Program-made: the position numbers and the translations under genes
Assembly: GCF_014217545.1 (NCBI RefSeq)
Contig: NZ_CP043178.1
Span: forward strand, 1,426,001-1,490,000
Reading direction: 5' to 3'
Source: Pseudarthrobacter sp. NBSH8
GTDB lineage: Bacteria; Actinomycetota; Actinomycetes; Actinomycetales; Micrococcaceae
DNA: 64,000 nucleotides
Notes under the pieces: model-generated
What the model was told of the DNA's origin: nothing
The model's input: only the letters and a program-made list of their open reading frames with translations
The model's database searches: none
Shown here: piece by piece, positions 53,954 through 64,000 of the stretch
Layout: every line of letters begins with the position of its first letter
How positions within the stretch are numbered: position 1 is the first letter of the stretch

Positions 53954-55116
53954 CCGTTACCGCCCCCCTGGGATTCCGCGCCGCTGGCGTCACCGCCGGC
54001 CTGAAGACCTCCGGCAAGCCGGACTTCGCCCTGGTCGTCAACGATGGCCCGTCCAAGACGGCCGCCGCCGTTTTTACCAGCAACCGTGTGGCCGCGGCTC
54101 CCGTCCATTGGTCCCGCCAGGTGGTCTCGGACGGCCGTGTGGACGCAGTGGTCCTCAACTCCGGCGGTGCCAACGCCTGTACCGGTCCCCAGGGGTTCCA
54201 GAACACCCACAGCACGGCCGAAAAAGTGGCCGCTGTCCTGGGCATCTCGGCAACGGACGTTTTTGTCTGTTCCACCGGCCTGATCGGCGAACAGCTGCCC
54301 ATGGACAAGATCCTCCCGGGCGTCGAAGCTGCCTCGGCCGCGCTGAGCACGGACGGCGGGCCGGCTGCGGCTACCGCCATCATGACCACGGACTCGGTGC
54401 CCAAGTCCGCGCTGTTCATCGGCACGGACGCCGACGGCCAGGAGTTCACCATCGGCGGCATCGCCAAGGGCGCCGGCATGCTGGCACCAGGCCTGGCCAC
54501 CATGCTGGTGGTCCTCACCACTGACGCCGACGTCGAAGCGGAAATGCTCGACGTCGTCCTCCGCGATGCCACGCGCGTCACCTTCGACCGGGCTGATTCG
54601 GACGGCTGCATGTCCACCAACGACACCGTGGTACTGCTGTCTTCCGGCGCGTCCGGCGCCGTCCCGTCCGCCGAAGCCTTTGGTGCCGGGCTGACCCAGG
54701 TGTGCGCCGAACTGGCTCGCAAGCTGATCGGGGACGCCGAAGGCGCCAGCCATGACATCGCCATCCGCACGTTCAACGCGGCCAGCGAGCGGGACGCCGA
54801 AACCGTCAGCCGCTCCGTGGCCCGGTCCAACCTGTTCAAAGCAGCCATCTTTGGCAAGGACCCAAACTGGGGCCGCGTGCTGTCCGCCGTGGGCACCACG
54901 GATGCCGTGTTCGAACCGGATCAGCTCAATGTCGCCATCAACGGCATCCAGATCTGCCGCAACGGAAGCATCGGCGACGACCGCAACCTGGTGGACCTGG
55001 AACCCCGCGAAGTTCTGGTGGAAATTGACCTGCAGTCCGGTGACGCCGAAGCTACCATCTGGACTAACGACCTCACCCACGACTACGTCCACGAGAACAG
55101 CGCCTACTCCAGCTGA
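53950..55116 (+). CDS. argJ: Bifunctional glutamate N-acetyltransferase/ornithine acetyltransferase
   Basis: ArgJ recycles the acetyl group from N-acetylornithine to glutamate and can also make N-acetylglutamate. The autocleavage site is [14 protein letters not shown], with T184 as the new N-terminal nucleophile. The 388-residue length fits. The GTG start overlaps the argC stop. Confidence 0.97.
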   Translation: MTVTAPLGFRAAGVTAGLKTSGKPDFALVVNDGPSKTAAAVFTSNRVAAAPVHWSRQVVSDGRVDAVVLNSGGANACTGPQGFQNTHSTAEKVAAVLGISATDVFVCSTGLIGEQLPMDKILPGVEAASAALSTDGGPAAATAIMTTDSVPKSALFIGTDADGQEFTIGGIAKGAGMLAPGLATMLVVLTTDADVEAEMLDVVLRDATRVTFDRADSDGCMSTNDTVVLLSSGASGAVPSAEAFGAGLTQVCAELARKLIGDAEGASHDIAIRTFNAASERDAETVSRSVARSNLFKAAIFGKDPNWGRVLSAVGTTDAVFEPDQLNVAINGIQICRNGSIGDDRNLVDLEPREVLVEIDLQSGDAEATIWTNDLTHDYVHENSAYSS

Positions 55117-55160
55117 TCCTCACGCCTGATCCGACCAGCAACCCTGGAGATACTGCACGC

Positions 55161-56138
55161 ATGAACACCCAGACCCGTGAAACGACGTCCATGAGTGATG
55201 CCCAGAGCAAGGCCGGCACGCTGATCGAGGCGCTGCCCTGGATCCAGCGGTTCGCCGGCTCCACCATGGTGATCAAATACGGCGGCAACGCCATGGTTAA
55301 TGACGAACTGCGCCGTGCTTTCGCCGAAGACGTGGTGTTCCTGCACCATGTGGGCATCCACCCCGTCGTGGTCCACGGAGGCGGTCCGCAGATCAATTCC
55401 ATGCTGGCGCGGCTGGGTATCGAGTCCGAGTTCAAAGGCGGCCTCCGTGTCACCACCCCCGAAGCCATGGACGTGGTCCGGATGGTCCTCACCGGCCAGG
55501 TAGGCCGCGAACTGGTGGGCCTGATCAACTCCCACGGCCCCTACGCCGTGGGAATGTCCGGCGAAGACGGTGGCCTGCTCCGCGCCGTCCGGACCGGCAC
55601 TGTCATTGACGGGGAGGAAGTTGACCTGGGCCTGGTAGGCGAAGTCGTCGGCGTCAACCCGGAGGGCATCCTGGACATCCTGGCCGCCGGCCGCATCCCG
55701 GTCATCTCCACGGTGGCGCCGGAAATCGAGTCCGACGGCGTCGAGACGGCAGCCGGAGAGGTCCAGACCACAGGCCAGGTCCTGAACGTCAACGCCGACA
55801 CCGCCGCGGCGGCCCTGGCCGAAGCGTTGGGGGCCTCCAAACTGGTGATCCTCACCGACATCGAAGGACTGTACGCCAACTGGCCGGACCGGTCCTCCCT
55901 CATCTCCTCCCTCACGGCCTCGGAGCTGCGCCAGCTCCTGCCGTCACTTGAATCAGGCATGATCCCGAAGATGGAGGCATGCCTCAAGGCGATTGACGGC
56001 GGAGTGGAACGCGCGCACATCGTGGACGGCCGCCTGCCGCACTCGATGCTCCTGGAAACATTCACGACGGCGGGCATCGGCACGCAGGTTGTGCCCGACG
56101 AAGACGCAGACAGCGAAGAACAGGGAGCCACCCCATGA
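55161..56138 (+). CDS. argB: N-acetylglutamate kinase
   Basis: ArgB phosphorylates N-acetylglutamate and is normally the arginine-inhibited step. The 325-residue protein has [32 protein letters not shown] and the C-terminal [18 protein letters not shown] downstream ATG at 55191 is an alternative start. GGAG lies eleven bases before the ATG chosen. argD overlaps by four bases. Confidence 0.97.
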   Translation: MNTQTRETTSMSDAQSKAGTLIEALPWIQRFAGSTMVIKYGGNAMVNDELRRAFAEDVVFLHHVGIHPVVVHGGGPQINSMLARLGIESEFKGGLRVTTPEAMDVVRMVLTGQVGRELVGLINSHGPYAVGMSGEDGGLLRAVRTGTVIDGEEVDLGLVGEVVGVNPEGILDILAAGRIPVISTVAPEIESDGVETAAGEVQTTGQVLNVNADTAAAALAEALGASKLVILTDIEGLYANWPDRSSLISSLTASELRQLLPSLESGMIPKMEACLKAIDGGVERAHIVDGRLPHSMLLETFTTAGIGTQVVPDEDADSEEQGATP

Positions 56139-57430
56139 ACGCGGTAAAAACAGGAAGCCACGCGGCCAGCACACTCGAGAAGACTCCGGTAGGAGACCTG
56201 GTTGAAGGCCAAGGCCACAGCAGCGGGGCTGAGTGGCTCACGCGCTACTCCGCGTCCCTGATGGGCGTTTTTGGTACCCCGCAGCGGGTCCTGGTCCGCG
56301 GTGCCGGCTGCCTGGTCTGGGACGCCGACGGCAAGGAATACCTGGACCTGCTCGGCGGTATTGCCGTTAATGCCCTGGGCCACGCCCACCCGTTTGTGAC
56401 GTCCGTGATTTCGAGCCAGCTGGCCACCCTTGGCCATGTCTCCAACTTCTTCACCAGCCCTACGCAGATCGCACTGGCCGAAAAGCTGCTGGCACTGACG
56501 CACGCCCCTGCGGGCTCCAAGGTGTTCTTTACAAACTCCGGCACCGAAGCCAACGAAGCCGCCTTTAAGCTGGCACGGCGCAACGGAGCCAGCCCGGACG
56601 GCACCACGGGCAAGCGGACCAAGATCATCGCCCTGGAAGGAGCCTTCCACGGGCGCACCATGGGTGCCCTGGCCCTGACCGCCAAGGAAGCCTACCGCGC
56701 ACCGTTCGAGCCGTTGCCCGGCGGTGTGGTCCACCTCCCGTTCGGCGACGTCGCAGCCCTGGAAGCAGCCATCGACGAGACCGTGGCCGCGGTCTTCCTG
56801 GAGCCCATCCAGGGCGAAGCCGGAGTGCGGCCACTGCCTCCTGGGTTCCTGTTGGCAGCCCGCGAAGCGACCACAAAGGCCGGCGCCCTGCTGATCCTGG
56901 ACGAGGTCCAGACCGGAATCGGCCGGACCGGCAAATGGCTCGCGACGGAGGACGCCGGGATCGTTCCGGACGCCATCACCCTGGCAAAGGGCCTCGGCGG
57001 CGGTTTCCCCATCGGCGCGCTCCTGACGTTCGGTGAGCAGACGTCGTCGCTGCTGACTGCTGGCCAGCACGGCACCACGTTCGGCGGCAACCCGGTGGCC
57101 ACGGCGGCCGCGCTGGCCACGCTGCACGCGATCGAAAGCCAGCGGGTCCTGGAAAATGTTGCTGCCGTGGGGGACTACCTCCGCGCCGGAATTGCCGCCG
57201 TCGACGGCGTCACCGAAGTCCGCGGCGAAGGCCTGCTCATCGGCTTCGACCTGGACGCCGACATGGCCCCCGCTGTGGTCACCGCGGGCCTCGACGCCGG
57301 CTTCATCATCAACAGCCCCGGCCCGCACACCATCCGGCTTGCCCCGCCCCTGGTCCTCACCAGGGACCAGGCCGGCACCTTCCTCGCCGCCCTCCCGGCA
57401 ATCCTCCAGACAGCTAAGGACGCGCAGTGA
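56135..57430 (+). CDS. argD: Acetylornithine aminotransferase
   Basis: ArgD is a class III PLP aminotransferase that makes N-acetylornithine. The PLP lysine is K285 in [14 protein letters not shown], with [15 protein letters not shown] and [16 protein letters not shown] also present. It has 431 residues including an N-terminal extension of about 30 residues. Its ends overlap argB and argF by four bases each. Confidence 0.97.
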   Translation: MNAVKTGSHAASTLEKTPVGDLVEGQGHSSGAEWLTRYSASLMGVFGTPQRVLVRGAGCLVWDADGKEYLDLLGGIAVNALGHAHPFVTSVISSQLATLGHVSNFFTSPTQIALAEKLLALTHAPAGSKVFFTNSGTEANEAAFKLARRNGASPDGTTGKRTKIIALEGAFHGRTMGALALTAKEAYRAPFEPLPGGVVHLPFGDVAALEAAIDETVAAVFLEPIQGEAGVRPLPPGFLLAAREATTKAGALLILDEVQTGIGRTGKWLATEDAGIVPDAITLAKGLGGGFPIGALLTFGEQTSSLLTAGQHGTTFGGNPVATAAALATLHAIESQRVLENVAAVGDYLRAGIAAVDGVTEVRGEGLLIGFDLDADMAPAVVTAGLDAGFIINSPGPHTIRLAPPLVLTRDQAGTFLAALPAILQTAKDAQ

Positions 57431-58461
57431 CCCCCGTAGTTTCTTCCGCCGGCACAGCCAGCACCACCCGCCACTTCCTGAAGGACACGGACCTCAGCCC
57501 CGCCGAGCAGGCGGAGGTGCTGGACCTGGCCGTCCGGATGAAGGCCGCGCCGTACAGCGTGCAGCCCTTCGCCGCGGAGGGCAACGGCCGCAAAACCGTG
57601 GCCGTCATCTTCGACAAGACCTCAACCCGTACCAGGGTTTCCTTTGCCACGGGCATCGCTGACATGGGCGGCAACGCCCTGATCATCAACCCGGGCGAGG
57701 CCCAGATCGGCCATAAAGAGTCGGTCGAGGACACCGCCAAGGTCCTGGAGCGAATGGTCTCCACCATTGTGTGGCGCACCGGCGCGCACTCGGGCCTGGT
57801 GGCCATGGCGGAGAACTCCAAGGTGCCCGTCATTAACGCCTTGTGCGACGACTACCACCCGTGCCAGCTCCTCGCGGACCTGCTCGCGGTCAAGGAACAC
57901 AAGGGCGAACTGGCGGGCCTCACCATGAGCTACCTTGGCGACGCCGCCAACAACATGGCCAACTCCTACCTGCTGGCCGGAGTCACCGCCGGGATGCACG
58001 TCCGCATCGCCGGGCCGGAAGGCTACCTCCCGGCAGCCGAGATCGTTGCCGCGGCCGAGGAGCGCGCCGCCCAGACCGGTGGTTCTGTCCTGATCACCAC
58101 CGACGCGGCCGTGGCACTCAAGGGCGCTGACGTTGTGGCCACGGATACCTGGGTCTCCATGGGCCAGGAAACCGAGAAGGAAGCCCGGATGCAGCTGTTC
58201 CGGGAGTACTCCGTCGATGAGGCGGCCATGGAACATGCGGCGGACGACGCCGTCGTGCTTCACTGCCTGCCCGCCTACCGCGGCTATGAGATTTCTGCCG
58301 GCGTCATCGACGGCCCGCAATCCATTGTGTGGGACGAAGCCGAGAACCGGCTGCACGCACAGAAGGCCCTGATGGCCTGGCTGATGCACCGCTCGGGCCT
58401 GGCAGTGGTTGAAGGACTGCCGCCCTTAGAGGTCGGGCTGGCGCCGGAGGTTGGCAACTAG
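57427..58461 (+). CDS. argF: Ornithine carbamoyltransferase
   Basis: ArgF makes citrulline from ornithine and carbamoyl phosphate. The carbamoyl-phosphate motif STRTRVSF and the ornithine motif HCLPAYRG are present. The 344-residue length is slightly above average because of an N-terminal extension. The GTG start overlaps the argD stop. Confidence 0.97.
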   Translation: MTPVVSSAGTASTTRHFLKDTDLSPAEQAEVLDLAVRMKAAPYSVQPFAAEGNGRKTVAVIFDKTSTRTRVSFATGIADMGGNALIINPGEAQIGHKESVEDTAKVLERMVSTIVWRTGAHSGLVAMAENSKVPVINALCDDYHPCQLLADLLAVKEHKGELAGLTMSYLGDAANNMANSYLLAGVTAGMHVRIAGPEGYLPAAEIVAAAEERAAQTGGSVLITTDAAVALKGADVVATDTWVSMGQETEKEARMQLFREYSVDEAAMEHAADDAVVLHCLPAYRGYEISAGVIDGPQSIVWDEAENRLHAQKALMAWLMHRSGLAVVEGLPPLEVGLAPEVGN

Positions 58462-58997
58462 TGTCCGTCCCGCCGGCAGCGCCGGGCTCCAGCCCTGCCA
58501 CCAAAACGGCCCGCCAGGCGCGCATCACCTCGATCCTGACGGGTGAATCGGTGCGCTCCCAGGCGGAGCTGGCCGCTTTGCTGGCGGACGACGGCGTCCA
58601 GGTCACCCAGGCCACGCTGTCCCGGGACCTCGTGGAACTCGGCGCGGTCCGGGTCCGCGGTAAGGAAGGCGTGCTGGTCTACGCCGTCCCCGGCGAGGGC
58701 GGCGAACGTACGGCCAAAACCGGCGTCAGCCAGGAGATCCTGGATGCCCGGCTTGCCCGGCTGTGCAGCGAGCTCCTGGTCACGGCGGAAGCCTCGGCCA
58801 ACATCGCCGTGCTCCGGACCCCGCCCGGTGCGGCCAACTTCCTGGCACTGGCCATCGACCACTCGGTGATGCCCTCCATTTTGGGGACCATTGCCGGTGA
58901 CGACACCGTGCTGCTGGTTTCCCGGGATCCGCAGGGCGGGCAGGACCTCGCGGTCCGGTTTCTGCAGCTCGCCGAGGAAGCCGGCGGCAGCCAGTAA
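58461..58997 (+). CDS. argR: Arginine repressor
   Basis: The 178-residue protein has an N-terminal winged helix (SQAELAALLADDGVQVTQAT) and the C-terminal arginine-binding oligomerisation domain (GTIAGDDTVLLVSRD). Its GTG shares one base with the argF stop. It sits inside the operon it is expected to control, probably through the site pair at 52870. Confidence 0.95.
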   Translation: MSVPPAAPGSSPATKTARQARITSILTGESVRSQAELAALLADDGVQVTQATLSRDLVELGAVRVRGKEGVLVYAVPGEGGERTAKTGVSQEILDARLARLCSELLVTAEASANIAVLRTPPGAANFLALAIDHSVMPSILGTIAGDDTVLLVSRDPQGGQDLAVRFLQLAEEAGGSQ

Positions 58998-59104
58998 TCC
59001 CACGCCGCCCGAACGCCTTCCCGGTGTGACAGGCTTTCCCCAGAACGTTTTTCCCTGAAGAATTTCCCCCGACAATATCTACAACCCCAATTAGGAGCAT
59101 TCTC

Positions 59105-61763
<2,659 letters not shown>

Positions 61764-61804
61764 CCACAAAACGCTCTATCACTTGTTGCAGCTTTTGGTC
61801 CGAT

Positions 61805-61837
61805 GCTCTCTCACTTTCCTCAAGAAAGTGAGAGAGC
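61805..61837. terminator. Strong hairpin after argH
   Basis: A perfect 14-bp stem (GCTCTCTCACTTTC / GAAAGTGAGAGAGC) with loop CTCAA. A nearly identical copy of its left arm (AACGCTCTATCACTT) lies about 30 bases upstream and could pair with the same right arm. Confidence 0.65.
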
Positions 61838-61867
61838 GTTGTGCGTTGCCCGCCGAGGACTCACCGC

Positions 61868-61873
61868 TACCAT
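61868..61873 (+). promoter_or_regulatory. Putative -10 (TACCAT) of the PNPOx-like gene
   Basis: TACCAT ends 6 bases before the ATG at 61880. Confidence 0.45.
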
Positions 61874-61879
61874 TGCGCC

Positions 61880-62416
61880 ATGAGTGAATCCTTCCGCCAA
61901 TTGCTGCGTGCCCTGCCGGACTTCCCCGAAAACCTGCCGGACTTCGACCCCGCCAAAGCCCCCACGGATCCGGTGGCGCTGTTCAAGCTGTGGCTGGATG
62001 AGGCCCTCGTTGCCGGCGTGCTGCAGCCGCATGCCTGCAGCCTGGCCACGGCGGACGGAAACGGCCGGCCCTCTGCGAGGATGCTGATCCTGAAGAACCT
62101 CGACGACGACGGCTGGCACTTCGCCACGTCCCGCACGTCCCGGAAGGGCAGGGAGCTGTCCGCCAACCCGAGCGCGGCGCTGAACTTCTACTGGCCGCAG
62201 CTGGGCCGGCAGGTCCGGGTCGCCGGCCCGGTGGTTGAGCTGTCAGCCGAAGCATCGGCGGACGACTGGCGTGCGCGCCCGGCAGCCGATGGCAGCGACA
62301 ATCCGGACTGGCAGCTCTACGCGGTCAGGCCGACGGAACTGGAGTTCTGGCAGGCCCGCCACGACCGCCGGCACATTCGGCACCGCTGCGGACCGGACGG
62401 TACCCCGCTCAGCTAG
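61880..62416 (+). CDS. Pyridoxamine-phosphate-oxidase-like flavoprotein
   Basis: The 178-residue protein has the PdxH-like FMN pattern RMLILKNLDDDGWHFATSRT, FYWPQLGRQVRVAGPV and the C-terminal AVRPTELEFWQAR. It is shorter than classical PdxH (about 215 residues) and lacks the usual final GWxxxRL block, so it may be a divergent oxidase of the PNPOx-like class rather than the vitamin B6 enzyme. Confidence 0.8.
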   Translation: MSESFRQLLRALPDFPENLPDFDPAKAPTDPVALFKLWLDEALVAGVLQPHACSLATADGNGRPSARMLILKNLDDDGWHFATSRTSRKGRELSANPSAALNFYWPQLGRQVRVAGPVVELSAEASADDWRARPAADGSDNPDWQLYAVRPTELEFWQARHDRRHIRHRCGPDGTPLS

Positions 62417-62419
62417 GAT
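62414..62419 (+). promoter_or_regulatory. Putative -10 (TAGGAT) of the maleylpyruvate-isomerase-like gene
   Basis: The upstream TAG stop begins the hexamer, which ends 7 bases before the ATG at 62427. This argues against the ATG at 62418, which lies inside it. Confidence 0.45.
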
Positions 62420-62426
62420 GGGCGCC

Positions 62427-63164
62427 ATGACAGCTCCCGCACCTGCTGACCTGCTCGCCGAACTGCACAAGGCCGCCGACGCCATGGCCTCCACCGCTGC
62501 GAAGTTCACCGATGAAGACGTCAAGGCACCATCAGGACTGCCCGGCTGGACCCGCGGGCACGTCCTGGCGCATCTCGCGGGAATCTCCAACGCCATGGCA
62601 CGGCAGCTGGAACATGCTGCCCGCGGTGCCACTGTTGAGCTGTACGACGGAGGTCAGGACGGACGCACCAAGGCCATCGAGATGGCGGCAGGCCACCCCG
62701 CAGATGCGCACCGGGCGGACCTGCAGGCCGCTCTGGACCGGGCACTGGAGGCCTTTGACTCGCTGGAATCCGACTCCGGCTGGCAGGCACCCATTACCTA
62801 CCGTGGCGGAGTGGTCTTCGACGGCGGCCTCGCGCTCTGGCGGGAACTGGTGATCCACACGGCCGATCTGGATGCTGGGCTTGGCCCCGAGACGTGGAGC
62901 CGGAAATTCTGTGAGCACCTCTTCGACTTCCTGGCTGCCCGCGTGCCGGCAGGGGAGAAACTGGTGCTGCAGCCACTAGGGCTGCCTCCCGTGACCCTGG
63001 GCGGCGGCCGGTCCACCGTCATCAGCGGCATGATCACGGACATTGCCGCCTGGCTGGCCGGACGCGAACCATCGCTCGGCAGCCTGCGCGCCTCAGCCGC
63101 CGCGGACGGTGTGGATCTCCCGGAACTGCTGCCGTGGCCAGCCGGGACACCCACAGTGCGGTAG
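62427..63164 (+). CDS. Maleylpyruvate isomerase family mycothiol-dependent enzyme
   Basis: The 245-residue protein has the DinB-like four-helix N-terminal domain of mycothiol-dependent maleylpyruvate isomerases (PSGLPGWTRGHVLAHLAGIS) with a conserved metal-binding histidine. A later helix contributes ALWRELVIHTADLDAG. It implies a mycothiol-using actinobacterium. The true reaction may differ from gentisate ring-cleavage isomerisation, since most family members are uncharacterised. Confidence 0.85.
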   Translation: MTAPAPADLLAELHKAADAMASTAAKFTDEDVKAPSGLPGWTRGHVLAHLAGISNAMARQLEHAARGATVELYDGGQDGRTKAIEMAAGHPADAHRADLQAALDRALEAFDSLESDSGWQAPITYRGGVVFDGGLALWRELVIHTADLDAGLGPETWSRKFCEHLFDFLAARVPAGEKLVLQPLGLPPVTLGGGRSTVISGMITDIAAWLAGREPSLGSLRASAAADGVDLPELLPWPAGTPTVR

Positions 63165-63168
63165 CCCC

Positions 63169-63690
63169 CTAACCGGCCTCCCGGGCCAGCAGGCTTTCCG
63201 TGGCCTCGCGGGCGAGCAGGCTCTCTTTGATGGCCAGGCCCCAGCGGAAACCGCCCAGGGAACCGTCGGTGCGGATGACCCGGTGGCACGGCACAAACAA
63301 GGCCGCTGCGTTGAAGGCACAGGCGCTGGCCGCGGCCCGGACCGCTTTCGGATTTCCGGAAAGTTCGGCGTACTCGGTGTACGTCACCGGCGACCCGGGG
63401 CGGACGGTCCTCAGCACATCCCAGGCGTGGGACCGGAACGGACCCGACTTCTGCCGGACCGGAACGGCCATGGCCGGTGCGGGGTCGCCGGCATAGAACG
63501 CTTCCACGGCCCCGGAGATGCTGCCCAGATCCGTCACCGCCTCAACGTCGCCCGGACGCAGCTCGGGGTGGATCTGGCCCGTCAGCTCGCCCGGCCCGGC
63601 GGTCCAGCCCGACGCGAGGACCACGCCGTCCTGGGCCAGGATGGTGAACGGACCGTCCGGCGTGGACATCACTAACAGCTGGGCTTTCAT
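63169..63690 (-). CDS. ogt: Methylated-DNA-protein cysteine methyltransferase
   Basis: Ogt/Ada-C removes methyl groups from O6-methylguanine onto its own cysteine, the one in VPCHRVI. The 173-residue protein has PFRSHAWDVLRTVRPGSPVT and the C-terminal GSLGGFRWGLAIKESLL. Its last residues contain an exact tandem repeat, ESLLAREA twice. It overlaps the upstream alkA-like gene by four bases, forming a repair operon for alkylated DNA. Confidence 0.92.
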   Translation of the reverse strand: MKAQLLVMSTPDGPFTILAQDGVVLASGWTAGPGELTGQIHPELRPGDVEAVTDLGSISGAVEAFYAGDPAPAMAVPVRQKSGPFRSHAWDVLRTVRPGSPVTYTEYAELSGNPKAVRAAASACAFNAAALFVPCHRVIRTDGSLGGFRWGLAIKESLLAREATESLLAREAG

Positions 63691-64000
63691 AGCATCGCTT
63701 TCTCTGGAACGGCTTGGGTTCGTCTGGGGGATTTGGGCGCCGCGGCGGCACGCCACAGGTGCATGGTGGCATAGGACCGCCACGGGCTGACCTCGCGGAA
63801 GTCCGGGCCGGGCGCAAGGCCGGGCGAGTCAGTACCGCGGACGTCGTGGCGGTTGTGTGCTGGGGCGAGCGCCTTGATGCCATTTCGGACGGCGGCGTCG
63901 TTGGCGAGGAACACGTCCGGCGCGCCGAGTACCCGCATTGCCACATAGCCGACGGTCCACGGCCCCACCCCGGGAAGGGGAAGCAGCTTGGCGCCGAGTC
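63687..64000 (-). CDS. alkA: DNA-3-methyladenine glycosylase (AlkA type), 5' end missing
   Basis: The frame runs off the right edge of the window. The visible part has the helix-hairpin-helix PGVGPWTVGYVAMR and the catalytic aspartate in DVFLANDAAVRNG, the HhH-GPD pattern of AlkA. AlkA excises alkylated bases and pairs functionally with the downstream ogt, which it overlaps by four bases. About half of the protein, the N-terminal part, lies outside. Confidence 0.88.
   Translation of the reverse strand, partial: LGAKLLPLPGVGPWTVGYVAMRVLGAPDVFLANDAAVRNGIKALAPAHNRHDVRGTDSPGLAPGPDFREVSPWRSYATMHLWRAAAAPKSPRRTQAVPEKAML

Overview
The window is a 64 kb piece of a high-GC actinobacterial chromosome, most likely from the Micrococcaceae (Arthrobacter or Pseudarthrobacter type). 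The support is the gene order clgR / DUF3046-recA-recX-miaB-miaA-dapF, the divergent lexA and LysM gene, PriA-type HisA, LexA boxes of the TCGAAC-N4-GTTCGA type, very frequent GTG starts, and a mycothiol-dependent-type DinB/maleylpyruvate isomerase protein. This is inferred from synteny and motifs; no database was searched. Almost everything is core chromosome. I saw no rRNA, tRNA, insertion sequence, prophage or CRISPR array.

Layout. 0-5.7 kb: partial moaB, moaE, dapB, a membrane protein, a DUF1624-type acyltransferase, a truncated SOS-controlled HNH/DUF222 remnant, a nitrilase-family amidohydrolase and dapA. 5.8-11.6 kb: RNase J, FtsK, PgsA-like synthase and CinA. 11.8-18.6 kb: clgR, a MarR regulator, then DUF3046, recA, recX, miaB, miaA and dapF. 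18.6-24.9 kb: an RsmC-like methyltransferase, hflX behind a long leader, a DinG-type helicase, and lexA divergent from a LysM protein. 25-30.8 kb: hisC-hisB-hisH-(52 aa membrane protein)-hisA, an SseB protein and an MFS transporter. 30.8-34.5 kb: DUF1844 gene, infC-rpmI-rplT and a SpoU methyltransferase. 34.6-40.4 kb: an accessory-like mix (YeaQ-type membrane protein, cation efflux, MFS, Nudix, a gene scar, SOS-controlled radical SAM protein, SIMPL protein and an HExxH membrane protein). 40.6-44.2 kb: pheST. 44.2-50.4 kb: phosphopantetheinyl transferase, short M1 aminopeptidase and a 1329-residue Pls-like (poly-lysine-synthetase-like) NRPS. 50.5-52.7 kb: quinone reductase and acyl desaturase. 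52.9-61.8 kb: the complete arginine operon argCJBDFRGH. 61.9-64 kb: PNPOx-like protein, mycothiol-type isomerase, and an alkA-ogt DNA alkylation repair pair that runs off the end.

Three threads link these genes. First, DNA damage: five LexA boxes control or flank recA, lexA, the LysM gene, the radical SAM gene and the HNH remnant, with an alkylation repair pair nearby. Second, amino-acid supply: lysine/diaminopimelate (dapB, dapA, dapF), histidine and arginine genes are all here. Third, a possible cationic homopolymer pathway, in which the NRPS would use a basic amino acid and be activated by the neighbouring transferase. A strong sequence-level pattern is a TAnnnT hexamer 6-7 bases before many start codons, consistent with leaderless mRNAs. 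In several cases the stop codon of the upstream gene forms the first bases of that hexamer.
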